Positions 1 through 7,667 of a stretch of 11,310 nucleotides of DNA are shown here, piece after piece. Where the stretch lies: the NCBI GenBank assembly GCA_028599035.1, contig JAQRMT010000013.1, positions 4,147 to 15,456 of the forward strand. Direction: 5' to 3'. The number at the start of each line of letters is the position of its first letter. The first letter of the stretch is position 1. The stretch is from Gammaproteobacteria bacterium (GTDB taxonomy: Bacteria > Pseudomonadota > Gammaproteobacteria > PS1 > Pseudothioglobaceae). Both the position numbers and the translations under genes were made by a program. The notes below the pieces were generated by a model. The model had not been told where the DNA came from. It did not search any database and saw only the letters and a program-made list of their open reading frames with translations.

Positions 1-121
1 TGCCGTCACCTTAACCGCTAACCCTGATTATGAACATAAAAACCATTACAGCTTTAGCGTCGTTGCAAGTGATGCCGCTGGCAACAAAGCAACACAAACC
101 CTGCGCCTAAACATTAACGAT
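1..121 (+). repeat. Cadherin-like repeat, copy 1 (cut by window edge)
   Basis: Bases 1-121 match 307-427 exactly by eye, an offset of 306 bp or 102 codons. The segment encodes the TLTANPDYEHKNHYSFSVV to LNIND half of a cadherin-like domain. The match stops at base 122, after the domain's final IND, so the downstream linkers differ. Confidence 0.9.
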
Positions 122-3100
122 GTTGATGAGACAGCAGACACCACCGCTCCCGTGTTTACTTCTGGTAGCACTGCCACTGCCATTGATGAAAACTCAGGCG
201 CAGGACAAGTGATTTACACCGCTGTAGCAAAGGATGATGTAGGTATTGCTAGATACGAGTTATCAGGAACCGATGCAAGTGCATTCAGCATTGACAGTAC
301 CACAGGTGCCGTCACCTTAACCGCTAACCCTGATTATGAACATAAAAACCATTACAGCTTTAGCGTCGTTGCAAGTGATGCCGCTGGCAACAAAGCAACA
401 CAAACCCTGCGCCTAAACATTAACGATTTGGATGATACGCCTCCAACTCTAAACACACAAGCCAGTGCCATACTGGGCGAATCTTCAAACTTAGTGCTTG
501 AGTTTAGTGAAAACATTAAAGTTGGTACAGGCAATATTGAGATTTGGACAATATACGGCAAGAGTGCCTTTAAGATCATTGCTGTTGATGATAATTCTCA
601 AATTAAAATTACCGACGACAAGCTTACCATTAACCCAACAGATGATTTAGACGCAGAAGAGTATTATCTCAAAATGGACGCTGGCGTGGTTACTGATAGT
701 GTAGGAAATGCTACCGCAGCGGTTACCAAGAAAACTTCTTGGGCGTTTGAAACTAAAAAACTGTCCTCTACTTTTGTTATTGAAGGAGACACTAATAACG
801 ACGCCATCATCAATGCCGCTGAAAAATCTAATTTAGCGCTTTCGGGTGTGATTGTTAGTGCAGGCACTTCGGTTGCTGTCAAAGTTGAGCTAATTAAAAC
901 AGGTGGGGCTACTGTAACTATCTATCTTGCTGTTGACTCCAACAAGGCTTGGTCAATTGCCAAGACTAATACTCAACTTACCGATCTTACCGATGGTGAA
1001 TACACATTTAGACTAACGGTAACAGAAAATGGTAGCTCTGTTATAAATCAAAAAGCAATCAGCATTGACACCAATATACCAAATGCACCAAGTGCACTTG
1101 ATTTAGCTTCTGCAGATGATTCGGGCTATTCTCATACTGATAATATTACTAACAAGGCAACAGATTTAACCATCACGGGTACAGCAGAAGCCAACACTAC
1201 GGTAGAACTCTTTAATGGCGTTACCTCATTAGGTACAGTTACTGTCAATACAGGTGGTCGTTTCAGAAAGGATATTCATGCATCTATATTTGGAGGTGCA
1301 ACTGTGATCAATCTTACCGCAAAAGCAACGGATGCTGCGGGTAATGAAAGTGCTGCTTCTACTGTTTTGCCCATCACAATTGATATTATTACACCAACCT
1401 TGACTGTGCAACCTAATGCTGTGCTAGGCGAAGCGTCAAATTTAGTGTTGGATTTTAGTGAGAATATAATTGCAGGCAGAGGAAATATAGAAATTTGGCA
1501 AAACAGGGGTACTCGTGCCTTTAAAACCATCGATATTAATGATGCTCAAATCACGATTTCTAACGACAAACTTGTCATTAACCCCATGGATAATTTGGCT
1601 AAAGGTGAGTATTATCTGAAAATGGACGCTGGCGTGGTTACTGATATAGCAGGCAACGAAGTCGCAGCTATTGCCAATAAAACCACTTGGGCGTTTGAGA
1701 CTACAGAACCTTACTCTACCCTCGTTATTGCAGGAGATGCTAATAGTGACGCTATAATTAATGTTACTGAAAAAGCTGATTTAGCTCTTTTTGGTGTAGT
1801 TAGTAGTAAGGGCAGCGGACCTTTTCATGGAGCTAGTATTAAAGTTGAATTGATCAAGACGGATGGAGCCACAGTGGTTATCAACCCTGTTGTTGAGTCT
1901 AATAAAACTTGGTTGATCGCTAAGACCGATGCTCGACTTATCGGTCTTACAGATGGCGAATACACGATTAAAGTAACGGCAACAGAAAGAGGTTTTTCTA
2001 CGGTAAATCAAAAAGTAATCATCATTGATACACTTAGTCCAACTGATCCAGTTATTAACACTGTGGCTACAGATGATGTTATTAACTTTGCTGAGAAAAA
2101 CACAGTAATTACAGGTACGACAGAAGCAGGCACAACTGTTATGTTGTCGATAGCTGGTAACGACAGAATGGTGACTGTTAAAGGCACAACATGGAGTTAC
2201 AGCTTAGTGGATGCTGATATTACTGCTATGGGTCAAGGTGTGGAAAGCATCATTGCCACAGCAACAGATGTTGCTGGCAACACAGCCGTATCTGCAGCTA
2301 AATCTATCTTTGTTGGCACCAATATACCAAATGCACCAAGTGCACTTGATTTAGCTTCTGCAGATGATTCGGGCTATTCTCATACTGATAATATTACTAA
2401 CAAGGCAACAGATTTAACCATCACGGGTACAGCAGAAGCCAACACTACGGTAGAACTCTTTAATGGCGTTACCTCATTAGGTACAGTTACTGTCAATACA
2501 GGTGGTCGTTTCAGAAAGGATATTCATGCATCTATATTTGGAGGTGCAACTGTGATCAATCTTACCGCAAAAGCAACGGATGCTGCGGGTAATGAAAGTG
2601 CTGCTTCTACTGTTTTGCCCATCACAATTGATATTATTACACCAACCTTGACTGTGCAACCTAATGCTGTGCTAGGCGAAGCGTCAAATTTAGTGTTGGA
2701 TTTTAGTGAGAATATAATTGCAGGCAGAGGAAATATAGAAATTTGGCAAAACAGGGGTACTCGTGCCTTTAAAACCATCGATATTAATGATGCTCAAATC
2801 ACGATTTCTAACGACAAACTTGTCATTAACCCCATGGATAATTTGGCTAAAGGTGAGTATTATCTGAAAATGGACGCTGGCGTGGTTACTGATATAGCAG
2901 GCAACGAAGTCGCAGCTATTGCCAATAAAACCACTTGGGCGTTTGAGACTACAGAACCTTACTCTACCCTCGTTATTGCAGGAGATGCTAATAGTGACGC
3001 TATAATTAATGTTACTGAAAAAGCTGATTTAGCTCTTTTTGGTGTAGTTAGTAGTAAGGGCAGCGGACCTTTTCATGGAGCTAGTATTAAAGTTGAATTG

Positions 3101-3808
3101 ATCAAGACGGATGGAGCCACAGTGGTTATCAACCCTGTTGTTGAGTCTAATAAAACTTGGTTGATCGCTAAGACCGATGCTCGACTTATCGGTCTTACAG
3201 ATGGCGAATACACGATTAAAGTAACGGCAACAGAAAGAGGTTTTTCTACGGTAAATCAAAAAGTAATCATCATTGATACATTTGGTTCAACTACTCTTGC
3301 TATGGATACTGGCTCAGCAGGTAACGATGATATCACCGACAACAATCAGGTTAATGTAACAGGCGGATCATCCTCTTGGAATGCAGGCGATGACACCATT
3401 ATTATTAATGCGGATAACCTTGCTAACCTGCTTTCAAACAACCTTCTTGCTCAAGTTGACGGTGGCGGCGGCGATGATACTTTACAACTCTCTGGCTCTG
3501 GTTTGCTATTGGATTTAACCACGCTGAATAATAGCCGCATCAAGGACATAGAAAACATTGACCTAACAGGCTCAGGTGATAATACTTTAAAACTTAATCT
3601 TGATGATTTATTGGATATATCCAGCTCCAGCAATATCCTTAAAGTATTTGGCGACTCAGGCGACAAAGTAGATATAGATACCAGTAAATTTACTACATTA
3701 AGTATAGCCAATGAAGCAGGTGTTACCTATGATATTTACACCCATGCAGATGCCAGCAGTGATGCCGCTGCCGCTTTATGGATCGATGTTGATTTGACCG
3801 TGATTTAA
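2..3808 (+). CDS. Giant repeat adhesin, cadherin/Ig-like, type I-secreted (5'-partial)
   Basis: The frame is open from base 2, so the start lies upstream; the GTG at 152 is internal. About 1268 codons are visible. In order: a cadherin-like domain ending in LNIND (to about base 124), a second cadherin-like domain (about 150-427), then alternating bacterial Ig-like modules. One module type (LVLEFSENI... DAGVVTD..GN... WAFET) resembles SbsA/SwmA-type Ig-like domains; another carries TDLTITGTAEA and AKATDAAGNES motifs. The last 175 residues (about 3280-3808) carry GNDDITD, DGGGGDDTL and IENIDLTGSGDNTL, as in C-termini of RTX/Bap-like adhesins exported by type I secretion. Likely role: surface adhesion or biofilm/host contact, inferred from architecture. 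No secretion genes are in the window. The internal repeats are nearly identical, unlike the diverged first copy of the same modules (430-1068), pointing to recent duplication. Confidence 0.9.
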   Translation, partial: AVTLTANPDYEHKNHYSFSVVASDAAGNKATQTLRLNINDVDETADTTAPVFTSGSTATAIDENSGAGQVIYTAVAKDDVGIARYELSGTDASAFSIDSTTGAVTLTANPDYEHKNHYSFSVVASDAAGNKATQTLRLNINDLDDTPPTLNTQASAILGESSNLVLEFSENIKVGTGNIEIWTIYGKSAFKIIAVDDNSQIKITDDKLTINPTDDLDAEEYYLKMDAGVVTDSVGNATAAVTKKTSWAFETKKLSSTFVIEGDTNNDAIINAAEKSNLALSGVIVSAGTSVAVKVELIKTGGATVTIYLAVDSNKAWSIAKTNTQLTDLTDGEYTFRLTVTENGSSVINQKAISIDTNIPNAPSALDLASADDSGYSHTDNITNKATDLTITGTAEANTTVELFNGVTSLGTVTVNTGGRFRKDIHASIFGGATVINLTAKATDAAGNESAASTVLPITIDIITPTLTVQPNAVLGEASNLVLDFSENIIAGRGNIEIWQNRGTRAFKTIDINDAQITISNDKLVINPMDNLAKGEYYLKMDAGVVTDIAGNEVAAIANKTTWAFETTEPYSTLVIAGDANSDAIINVTEKADLALFGVVSSKGSGPFHGASIKVELIKTDGATVVINPVVESNKTWLIAKTDARLIGLTDGEYTIKVTATERGFSTVNQKVIIIDTLSPTDPVINTVATDDVINFAEKNTVITGTTEAGTTVMLSIAGNDRMVTVKGTTWSYSLVDADITAMGQGVESIIATATDVAGNTAVSAAKSIFVGTNIPNAPSALDLASADDSGYSHTDNITNKATDLTITGTAEANTTVELFNGVTSLGTVTVNTGGRFRKDIHASIFGGATVINLTAKATDAAGNESAASTVLPITIDIITPTLTVQPNAVLGEASNLVLDFSENIIAGRGNIEIWQNRGTRAFKTIDINDAQITISNDKLVINPMDNLAKGEYYLKMDAGVVTDIAGNEVAAIANKTTWAFETTEPYSTLVIAGDANSDAIINVTEKADLALFGVVSSKGSGPFHGASIKVELIKTDGATVVINPVVESNKTWLIAKTDARLIGLTDGEYTIKVTATERGFSTVNQKVIIIDTFGSTTLAMDTGSAGNDDITDNNQVNVTGGSSSWNAGDDTIIINADNLANLLSNNLLAQVDGGGGDDTLQLSGSGLLLDLTTLNNSRIKDIENIDLTGSGDNTLKLNLDDLLDISSSSNILKVFGDSGDKVDIDTSKFTTLSIANEAGVTYDIYTHADASSDAAAALWIDVDLTVI
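307..427 (+). repeat. Cadherin-like repeat, copy 2
   Basis: Second copy of the segment at 1-121. The preceding half of this domain (about 150-306, with AIDENSGAGQVIYTA and SGTDASAF motifs) is visible only here because copy 1 is cut by the window edge. The array probably continues upstream. Confidence 0.9.
1069..2032 (+). repeat. 964-bp in-frame direct repeat, copy A
   Basis: Starts inside a ..DT/NIPNAPSALD junction and ends after KVIIIDT. It covers three Ig-like modules: NAPSALD to PITIDI, then the FSENI to WAFET module, then the LVIAGD to VIIIDT module. The translated copies at 1069-2032 and 2317-3280 are identical, and I saw no nucleotide difference. Mismatches at 1068/2316 and 2033/3281 mark the ends. 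Confidence 0.95.
2317..3280 (+). repeat. 964-bp in-frame direct repeat, copy B
   Basis: Copy B lies 1248 bp (416 codons) from copy A, so the reading frame is kept. The 284-bp spacer (2033-2316) encodes one further Ig-like module (VINTVATDDVIN to AKSIFVG) present once. Copy B leads directly into the unique C-terminal secretion-type region. Confidence 0.95.
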
Positions 3809-3824
3809 GTATGGTTTTGTTTGT

Positions 3825-3949
3825 CTAAGAGGTCTTTGCATAATACAGCGACAAAAAATAGGATTACTTAATTCCGTTTTTCTTAAATAATAAGAACAAG
3901 CTACTTTTTACTTGTTCTGCGCTGTGCGTTAGAGTGCAAAGGCTTTAGG
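3825..3949. repeat. Short element with imperfect inverted ends (MITE-like)
   Basis: CTAAGAGGTCTTTGCA (3825-3840) and the reverse complement of TGCAAAGGCTTTAGG (3935-3949) are similar inverted ends about 125 bp apart. They resemble the GAGACCTTTG-type IS ends at 6255 and 7799. A perfect 8-bp hairpin lies inside (3893-3900 with 3911-3918, 10-nt loop). It may be a miniature derivative or colliding ends of IS5-type copies. The hairpin could also end adhesin transcription, though no T-run follows it. Confidence 0.4.
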
Positions 3950-3961
3950 TAATCAATAGGA

Positions 3962-4174
3962 TTTTTTGTAAACAGAGGTGAGAAACACAAGCTATGTAAA
4001 AGATGCACAGCAGAGCCGATTATTGGACACCTTAAATCTGACTTTAGATTATCCAGAAATCTGCTTAAAGGGAAAATAGGTGATGAGATTAATGTTTTAA
4101 TGGCTGCTTGTGCTTGTAATTTAAGAAAGTGGTTGGTAATGACTGCTATTTTTTTTGTTTTTGCAGAAAGTTGA
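3962..4174 (+). pseudogene. IS5-type transposase C-terminal remnant
   Basis: An open frame without a start reads FFVNRGEKHKLCKRC, then AEPIIGHLKSDFRLSRNLLK, then GDEINVLMAACACNLRKWL, and stops at 4172-4174. The E-P-x-I-G-H-L-K stretch is the C-terminal catalytic-Glu region of IS5-group DDE transposases, and NLRKWL is the usual C-terminal tail. The N-terminal part and both catalytic Asp regions are missing, so it is inactive. It lies between the adhesin gene and the TPR-glycosyltransferase. The family assignment is from memory of the motif. Confidence 0.75.
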
Positions 4175-4322
4175 ATTATTTTTTAGTGAGAGGTTGGGCC
4201 ATCAAAGCTTTGCAAACTATCAGGAAGTGTAGAAAATGTAGAGTTACCTCTATTTTTACAACGACAAAAGGATTTATTCGGCTATTGGGTATTTGACCTC
4301 AGCAAAAAAGATGACTGAATTG

Positions 4323-4389
4323 AAAAAAAGCGGCTTGAAATGCGTCTAAGTTGATTAGACTATTACACCCACTTAGACCCGTTTTTTTT
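4323..4389 (+). terminator. Rho-independent terminator-like hairpin before the TPR gene
   Basis: GTCTAAGT (4344-4351) pairs with ACTTAGAC (4371-4378), followed by CCG and a T-run from 4382. An outer arm, A7-G-CGG at 4323-4333, can pair with CCG-T8, so it could work in both directions. A competing inner hairpin GTCTAA/TTAGAC (4344-4349 with 4355-4360) shares the left arm. It probably insulates the TPR gene from transcription across the IS remnant. Confidence 0.6.
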
Positions 4390-4438
4390 AAAAAATTATT
4401 TAAATTCAACGATCTCAAAAAATCACTAAAATATCCAA

Positions 4439-5485
4439 ATGCCTAAGAACAAAAAAACCCGTAAAAAGAAGACTGCTTTCTCAGGTAAAACACACGCAAA
4501 CAGTGCCAAAAAATTAGCACAATTTAACACACAAATTTTACAACTCTATCATCAGAAAAATATAGCGGCGGCATTAACATTAAGCCAAAAAGCGCTTACG
4601 CATTTTGCAAATGATGCTACTTTGTTAAGAATGGCAGCAGGATTTTCGGCTAAACTAAATAAAATAGAGCAGGCTAAAGACTATTTAATCCATAGTTTAA
4701 AATATGCAAAAAATGTGCTCGCATATTACCATTTGGGGAAAATATACCAACAAACAGAAGCGCTTGATGCGGCTTGTGAATGCTATAAAAAAGCATTACA
4801 ACTGGATGCCGACCATGCCGATGTACATCGTCAGTTAGCCGCTATTTATTTAGAAAAATCACAGTTTGAAGATGCTAAAATTCATTATCATCATTGTATT
4901 AAAGTTCAGCCAGATCATCACCAATTAGGCACTTTATATAAACAAGAGTCTGATATTCAAGCAGCAATAGCATATTATAAAAACGCATTAAAACTTGATC
5001 CAAAGGCGCTTGAAACGCATTATAATTTGGCTATTTTACAGCAACGACAACAGCAATATGAGTTAGCAGAAATAGAGTATCAAGCCGTCCTAGCACTAGA
5101 CAGCAACCATGCTGCTACTTATTTAAACTTAGGCGTTTTACTTAAAGAACAAAACCGTTTTGACGAGGCAAGACAGTGTTTTAACAGATGCCTTGAATTA
5201 AATCCAAATTCTGCCGACACAATATGGAATTTAGCGTTATTTTTTCTAACACTAGGAGAGTTTAATGTAGGCTGGAAATATTATGAGTCACGCCATTATG
5301 CCAATAAAACAGAAAAGTCATTTATGGGCACCCAGAAACCTGACATACCAATGCCAATGTATCGGGCAACAGACACTCTGGCTAATAAAAACCTGCTCAT
5401 CTATTTTGAACAAGGTTTTGGTGATGAAATACAGTTTGTTCGTTATTTACCGTTGCTTAAATCTCAAAAAAAGTCAAAGAAATAA
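4439..5485 (+). CDS. TPR-glycosyltransferase, N-terminal part (frame-interrupted)
   Basis: 348 residues. A Lys-rich N-terminus (about 1-24) is followed by about seven tetratricopeptide repeats (about 25-285), seen as Y-x-x-L-G/A...A-x-x-x-Y-x-x-A-L-x-L-x-P patterns. The fifth (about 161-190, HQLGTLYKQ...) is about four residues short, suggesting a small in-frame deletion. The segment LLIYFEQGFGDEIQFVRYLP (about 319-338) is the entry motif of the GT-B-like domain found in TPR proteins related to glycosyltransferase families 9/41. The frame then leaves homology at KSQKKSKK and stops at 5483. The rest of the domain continues in the -1 frame (5473-6207). No good Shine-Dalgarno precedes ATG 4439. 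A protein-glycosylating role, perhaps on the nearby adhesin, is inference. Confidence 0.8.
   Translation: MPKNKKTRKKKTAFSGKTHANSAKKLAQFNTQILQLYHQKNIAAALTLSQKALTHFANDATLLRMAAGFSAKLNKIEQAKDYLIHSLKYAKNVLAYYHLGKIYQQTEALDAACECYKKALQLDADHADVHRQLAAIYLEKSQFEDAKIHYHHCIKVQPDHHQLGTLYKQESDIQAAIAYYKNALKLDPKALETHYNLAILQQRQQQYELAEIEYQAVLALDSNHAATYLNLGVLLKEQNRFDEARQCFNRCLELNPNSADTIWNLALFFLTLGEFNVGWKYYESRHYANKTEKSFMGTQKPDIPMPMYRATDTLANKNLLIYFEQGFGDEIQFVRYLPLLKSQKKSKK
5465..5473 (+). other. A AAA AAG slippery heptamer at the frame junction
   Basis: Codons CAA AAA AAG (5465-5473) contain the heptamer A AAA AAG in the phase used for -1 frameshifting in E. coli dnaX. A -1 shift gives ...SQKKVKEIILVCRPALKK, the expected continuation of the glycosyltransferase. 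I see no clear upstream Shine-Dalgarno-like stimulator and only a weak downstream GGT/ACC hairpin, so programmed use is unproven. The run of seven A (5466-5472) is also a typical indel or transcriptional-slippage site. Confidence 0.6.
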
Positions 5486-5487
5486 TA

Positions 5488-6207
5488 TTGGTTTGCCGAC
5501 CAGCGCTTAAAAAACTTTTTTCAAGTATAGCGTGTATTGACCATCTACTCGATAAAAATGAGTTTGATAATGCCGACATCTACGGTATGGATTATTGGAT
5601 GTTTCTTCTGAGTTTGCCAGGCTGTTTCAATACTAAAATTGACACTATTCCCAATCAACTACCTTATTTATCCTCCCCACAAATAGAGCGAGAAAAATGG
5701 AAGCACAAGCTTCCTAACAGCGATAATAACAGCTTTAACATCGGTCTAGTTTGGAAGGGCGGTAGTGTGCATAAAGATGATGTTAGACGCTCTTTACCTT
5801 CAATTAAAACATTAAAACCATTATGGCAAGTAGCAACACACATCAATTTCATCAGCTTGCAAAAAGGCACAGGCGAATACGGCGCAAAAAACCCACCGAT
5901 TGACCAGCCTTTAACCCATCTAGGTGCAGATATTCAAGACTTTTCCGACACCGCCGCCATAGTCTCACAACTAGATTTAGTCATCTGTGTTGATACGGCT
6001 ATCGCCCATCTTGCAGGTTCGCTCAATATTCCTTGTTGGATACTATTGCCAGATCGCATCGCCGACTGGCGCTGGATGCTCGATAGAAAAGATAGTCCAT
6101 GGTATCCAAATGCACGCCTATTTAGACAAATCACCGAAGGCGAATGGGATGAAACCATCGTTAGAATAGCAGATGCCTTGAGACAAAAGGAAAGGCTAAA
6201 AACCTAA
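5488..6207 (+). CDS. TPR-glycosyltransferase, C-terminal catalytic part
   Basis: This is the continuation of the gene starting at 4439, in the -1 frame. Homologous reading begins at 5473 (VKEIILVCRPALKKLF), so the TTG at 5488 is not a convincing independent start. Visible features are GLVWKGGSVHKDDVRRSLP (nucleotide-sugar-binding-type Gly-rich segment), FISLQKGTGEY, and DLVICVDTAIAHLAGSLNIP, the usual D-T-x-x-x-H-L-A-G motif of GT9/heptosyltransferase-like folds. DWRWMLDRKDSPWYPNARLF follows, typical of TPR-linked members of the group. With a -1 shift at 5471-5473 the product is about 589 residues. Apart from the junction it has no stop or obvious decay, which favours recent or conditional interruption over an old pseudogene. 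Confidence 0.8.
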   Translation: MVCRPALKKLFSSIACIDHLLDKNEFDNADIYGMDYWMFLLSLPGCFNTKIDTIPNQLPYLSSPQIEREKWKHKLPNSDNNSFNIGLVWKGGSVHKDDVRRSLPSIKTLKPLWQVATHINFISLQKGTGEYGAKNPPIDQPLTHLGADIQDFSDTAAIVSQLDLVICVDTAIAHLAGSLNIPCWILLPDRIADWRWMLDRKDSPWYPNARLFRQITEGEWDETIVRIADALRQKERLKT

Positions 6208-6219
6208 AACGGTCGGAAT

Positions 6220-6238
6220 GAGTCCAAGGACTTTTTTA
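6220..6238 (+). terminator. Weak terminator candidate after the glycosyltransferase
   Basis: AGTC (6221-6224), loop CAAG, GACT (6229-6232), then a run of T to 6237, 13 bases after the stop codon. The stem is only 4-5 bp, so the call rests mainly on position and the T-run. Confidence 0.35.
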
Positions 6239-6427
6239 TGACTCTCCATTTATCTGAGACCTTTGTGCTTCAATCAAACTTATTTTCTTATGAGACCGTT
6301 GAATTTAAATAATTTCCTAAAAAAACCAAAACCCAATCTTTTCACACCCCCCTCATCAAACCCTATTGTTTCCCCCAATTTTTGCCACCTTTTGCCAATC
6401 AACAAAAAACAGACGCAACAACCCCCT

Positions 6428-6968
6428 CTAAAAACCATACTCTTTATCTAAGACCACCATCCTTTTAAGATTAAAACGCCAATGACTCCATAAACAGTGC
6501 AAACTGATTTTTAGCAACACCCTTATATCTTGTTCAATGGTTAGTTTGAGAGAATACTCGATCATACGGACTACGCATTTTTGTGATAAAACTATCTCTA
6601 CCTCTGTCTTTATTTTTCATGTTGTTTTTCAAAATAGCTTTAAGCACACAGCCTTTGCGTTTAGCATCAATATGAGTAATAGCCTTTATCTGCATAAATG
6701 GCACCTACACTTGGAAGCACATGTTTTAAACTTTTAGCATCGGTGATGTTAGCAGAGGTTAATACAACTTTGTTGATTGGCTCTGATTGCATATCTACAC
6801 TAATGTGTTTTTTAAAACCATACTAGAATTTATTTTTACCCTCAGCCCCAAATTTGGCTTGTGGGTCGTAAACCACCTTTGACAGGGTTGTGTTGTTGAG
6901 TTTTTCTAGCTTTTTAGCAATGGCTAAATCTCGCTCTTGCCAAAGGTTGGTTTTTGCGACTAGATGGG
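6428..6968 (-). pseudogene. IS5-family transposase pseudogene (DDE domain)
   Basis: The minus strand, read with corrections, gives SHLVAKTNLWQERDLAIAKK, KVVYDPQAKFGAEGKNKF, an in-frame TAG (6823-6825) where Trp is expected, HISVDMQSEPINKVVLT, ANITDAKSLKHVLPSVGAIY, ADKGYYS, a frameshift, KGCVLKAILKNNMKNKD, KMRSPYDRVFSQTNH, a stop, and RYKGVAKNQFALFMESLAF. After another frameshift come NLKRMVVLDKEYGF and a stop at 6428. The order matches IS5-family transposases, including the A-D-K-G-Y block and the Glu of FMESL. The N-terminal half is lost at about 6968. It carries at least two nonsense changes and two frameshifts, so it is inactive. Confidence 0.8.
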
Positions 6969-6969
6969 A

Positions 6970-6996
6970 GTTGTGCACTTATGAGTCGAATCCGCC
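6970..6996 (+). repeat. IS-associated direct repeat, copy 1
   Basis: GTTGTGCACTTATGAGTCGA then ATCCGCC. It recurs with a 2-base gap and small changes at 7643-7667 in the same orientation. It sits exactly between the IS5 remnant and the integrase-like fragment, so it probably marks an element end or insertion boundary. Confidence 0.55.
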
Positions 6997-7134
6997 AATT
7001 ATTATAATTTTGAAAAGAAATTAAAGCGTTTGAAGTTTAAATCTCCCTATGATAAAATTTTGGCAAGATATCAGGCAAAGCCTGATTTATTTTTGGGTGA
7101 TCCTTTATATTGTTGTGTAGGGCTAAACAGTTAG
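6997..7134 (+). pseudogene. C-terminal tail of an integrase-type transposase
   Basis: 45 codons read NYYNFEKKLKRLKFKSPYDK, ILARYQAKPDLFLGDPL, YCCVGLNS and stop at 7132-7134. K-F-K-[ST]-P-Y-[DE] followed by Y-Q-x-K-P-x-L-F and a terminal V-G-L-N is the C-terminal pattern I recall from rve-domain transposases of the IS481-like type. The catalytic core is absent. It runs against the flanking IS5 and IS30 fragments, which implies separate insertions. The family name is uncertain. Confidence 0.5.
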
Positions 7135-7577
7135 GGTCTCAATCCAACACTTGAGTACTGTGAGTAACTTGGTAATAGGTAATGCGAGATAAAGTCCACT
7201 TTTGCGCTCAGCAAGGGCAGCAAAGCCATCTTTGTGAAACCAAATCTCACCAATACGACTTCGCCTATCAATAACACTAGGGCGCTGGTTAATATCAATA
7301 CGATTAGGTGTTGCGCCTCGGTAATCGTTTTACCATAGCGTTTGCGATATTTTTTATAGGTATTTGTAAAGTCCTCGCCTATTACTTTGTTTTTTCTTGA
7401 TGTCGCTCGCAAGTAAGTAAGCCTGTTGGCTTGCTTGTGTTGATAGTCTTTTTTCCAGTATCACGAAACAACCCTCTGAAAACGGTTGATTTAGCAATAA
7501 AAGCTTGATTGTATCCTTGTTTATTTAGTGGATAAATATAGTGTCTTTGTTCACAGGTCAATTGTATATTTTTTCAT
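7131..7577 (-). pseudogene. IS30-family transposase fragment
   Basis: Reading the minus strand from ATG at 7577 across frames gives LTCEQRHYIYPLNKQGYNQA (IS30 N-terminal HTH entry), YQHKQANRLT, KKYRKRYGKTI, then GATPNRIDINQRPSVIDRRS, RIG and ALAERKSGLYLALPI. R-x-x-I-x-x-R-P-x-x-[IV]-x-x-R-S-R-I-G and L-x-E-R-K-S are IS30-family hallmarks. The segment that should contain the first catalytic Asp (GDWEADTV in relatives) is corrupted to EIWFHKDG, the HTH region has deletions, and the C-terminal half of the catalytic domain is missing. The 93-residue open frame here is a mosaic of frames, not a gene. Confidence 0.75.
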
Positions 7578-7601
7578 GCTCTACCATTTTTTCTTGTCAG
7601 A

Positions 7602-7628
7602 CTAAAGAGTGGTTAATATACTCTTTAG
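7602..7628. repeat. Perfect 9-bp inverted repeat
   Basis: CTAAAGAGT (7602-7610), nine bases, then ACTCTTTAG (7620-7628). It lies just upstream (minus strand) of the IS30 start and next to the second copy of the IS-associated repeat, so it may be an element-end structure or an old regulatory hairpin. No long T-run adjoins it. Confidence 0.45.
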
Positions 7629-7642
7629 GACAACTAACGAGT

Positions 7643-7667
7643 GTTGCACTTATGATGTGAATCCGCC
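7643..7667 (+). repeat. IS-associated direct repeat, copy 2
   Basis: GTTGCACTTATGATGTGAAT then CCGCC, matching 6970-6996 with small gaps. The following sequence (7690-7712, ending in GAAAAGAAATTACAG) again echoes the GAAAAGAAATTAAAG after copy 1. The two copies bracket the integrase-like and IS30 fragments, as if that 0.65-kb block entered as a unit. Confidence 0.5.

Noticed and set aside
1229..3259. Paired identical minus-strand ORFs (60, 84 and 76 residues) within the adhesin
   Set aside because: They are antisense shadows duplicated because the 964-bp coding repeat is duplicated; no ribosome site or family resemblance.
1..3280. CRISPR or tandem-repeat array
   Set aside because: Repeats are long, in frame and coding for protein domains; there are no short regularly spaced repeats.
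5488..6207. Independent gene starting at TTG 5488
   Set aside because: Homologous sequence starts upstream at 5473 and the domain is only the second half of a glycosyltransferase; no ribosome site precedes the TTG.
6263..6737. Plus-strand ORFs of 62 and 66 residues
   Set aside because: They lie antisense to or beside the IS5 transposase remnant and show no own features.
7131..7412. 93-residue minus-strand protein with a hydrophobic stretch
   Set aside because: It mixes frames of a decayed IS30 transposase; the hydrophobic segment is an out-of-frame artefact of the catalytic region.
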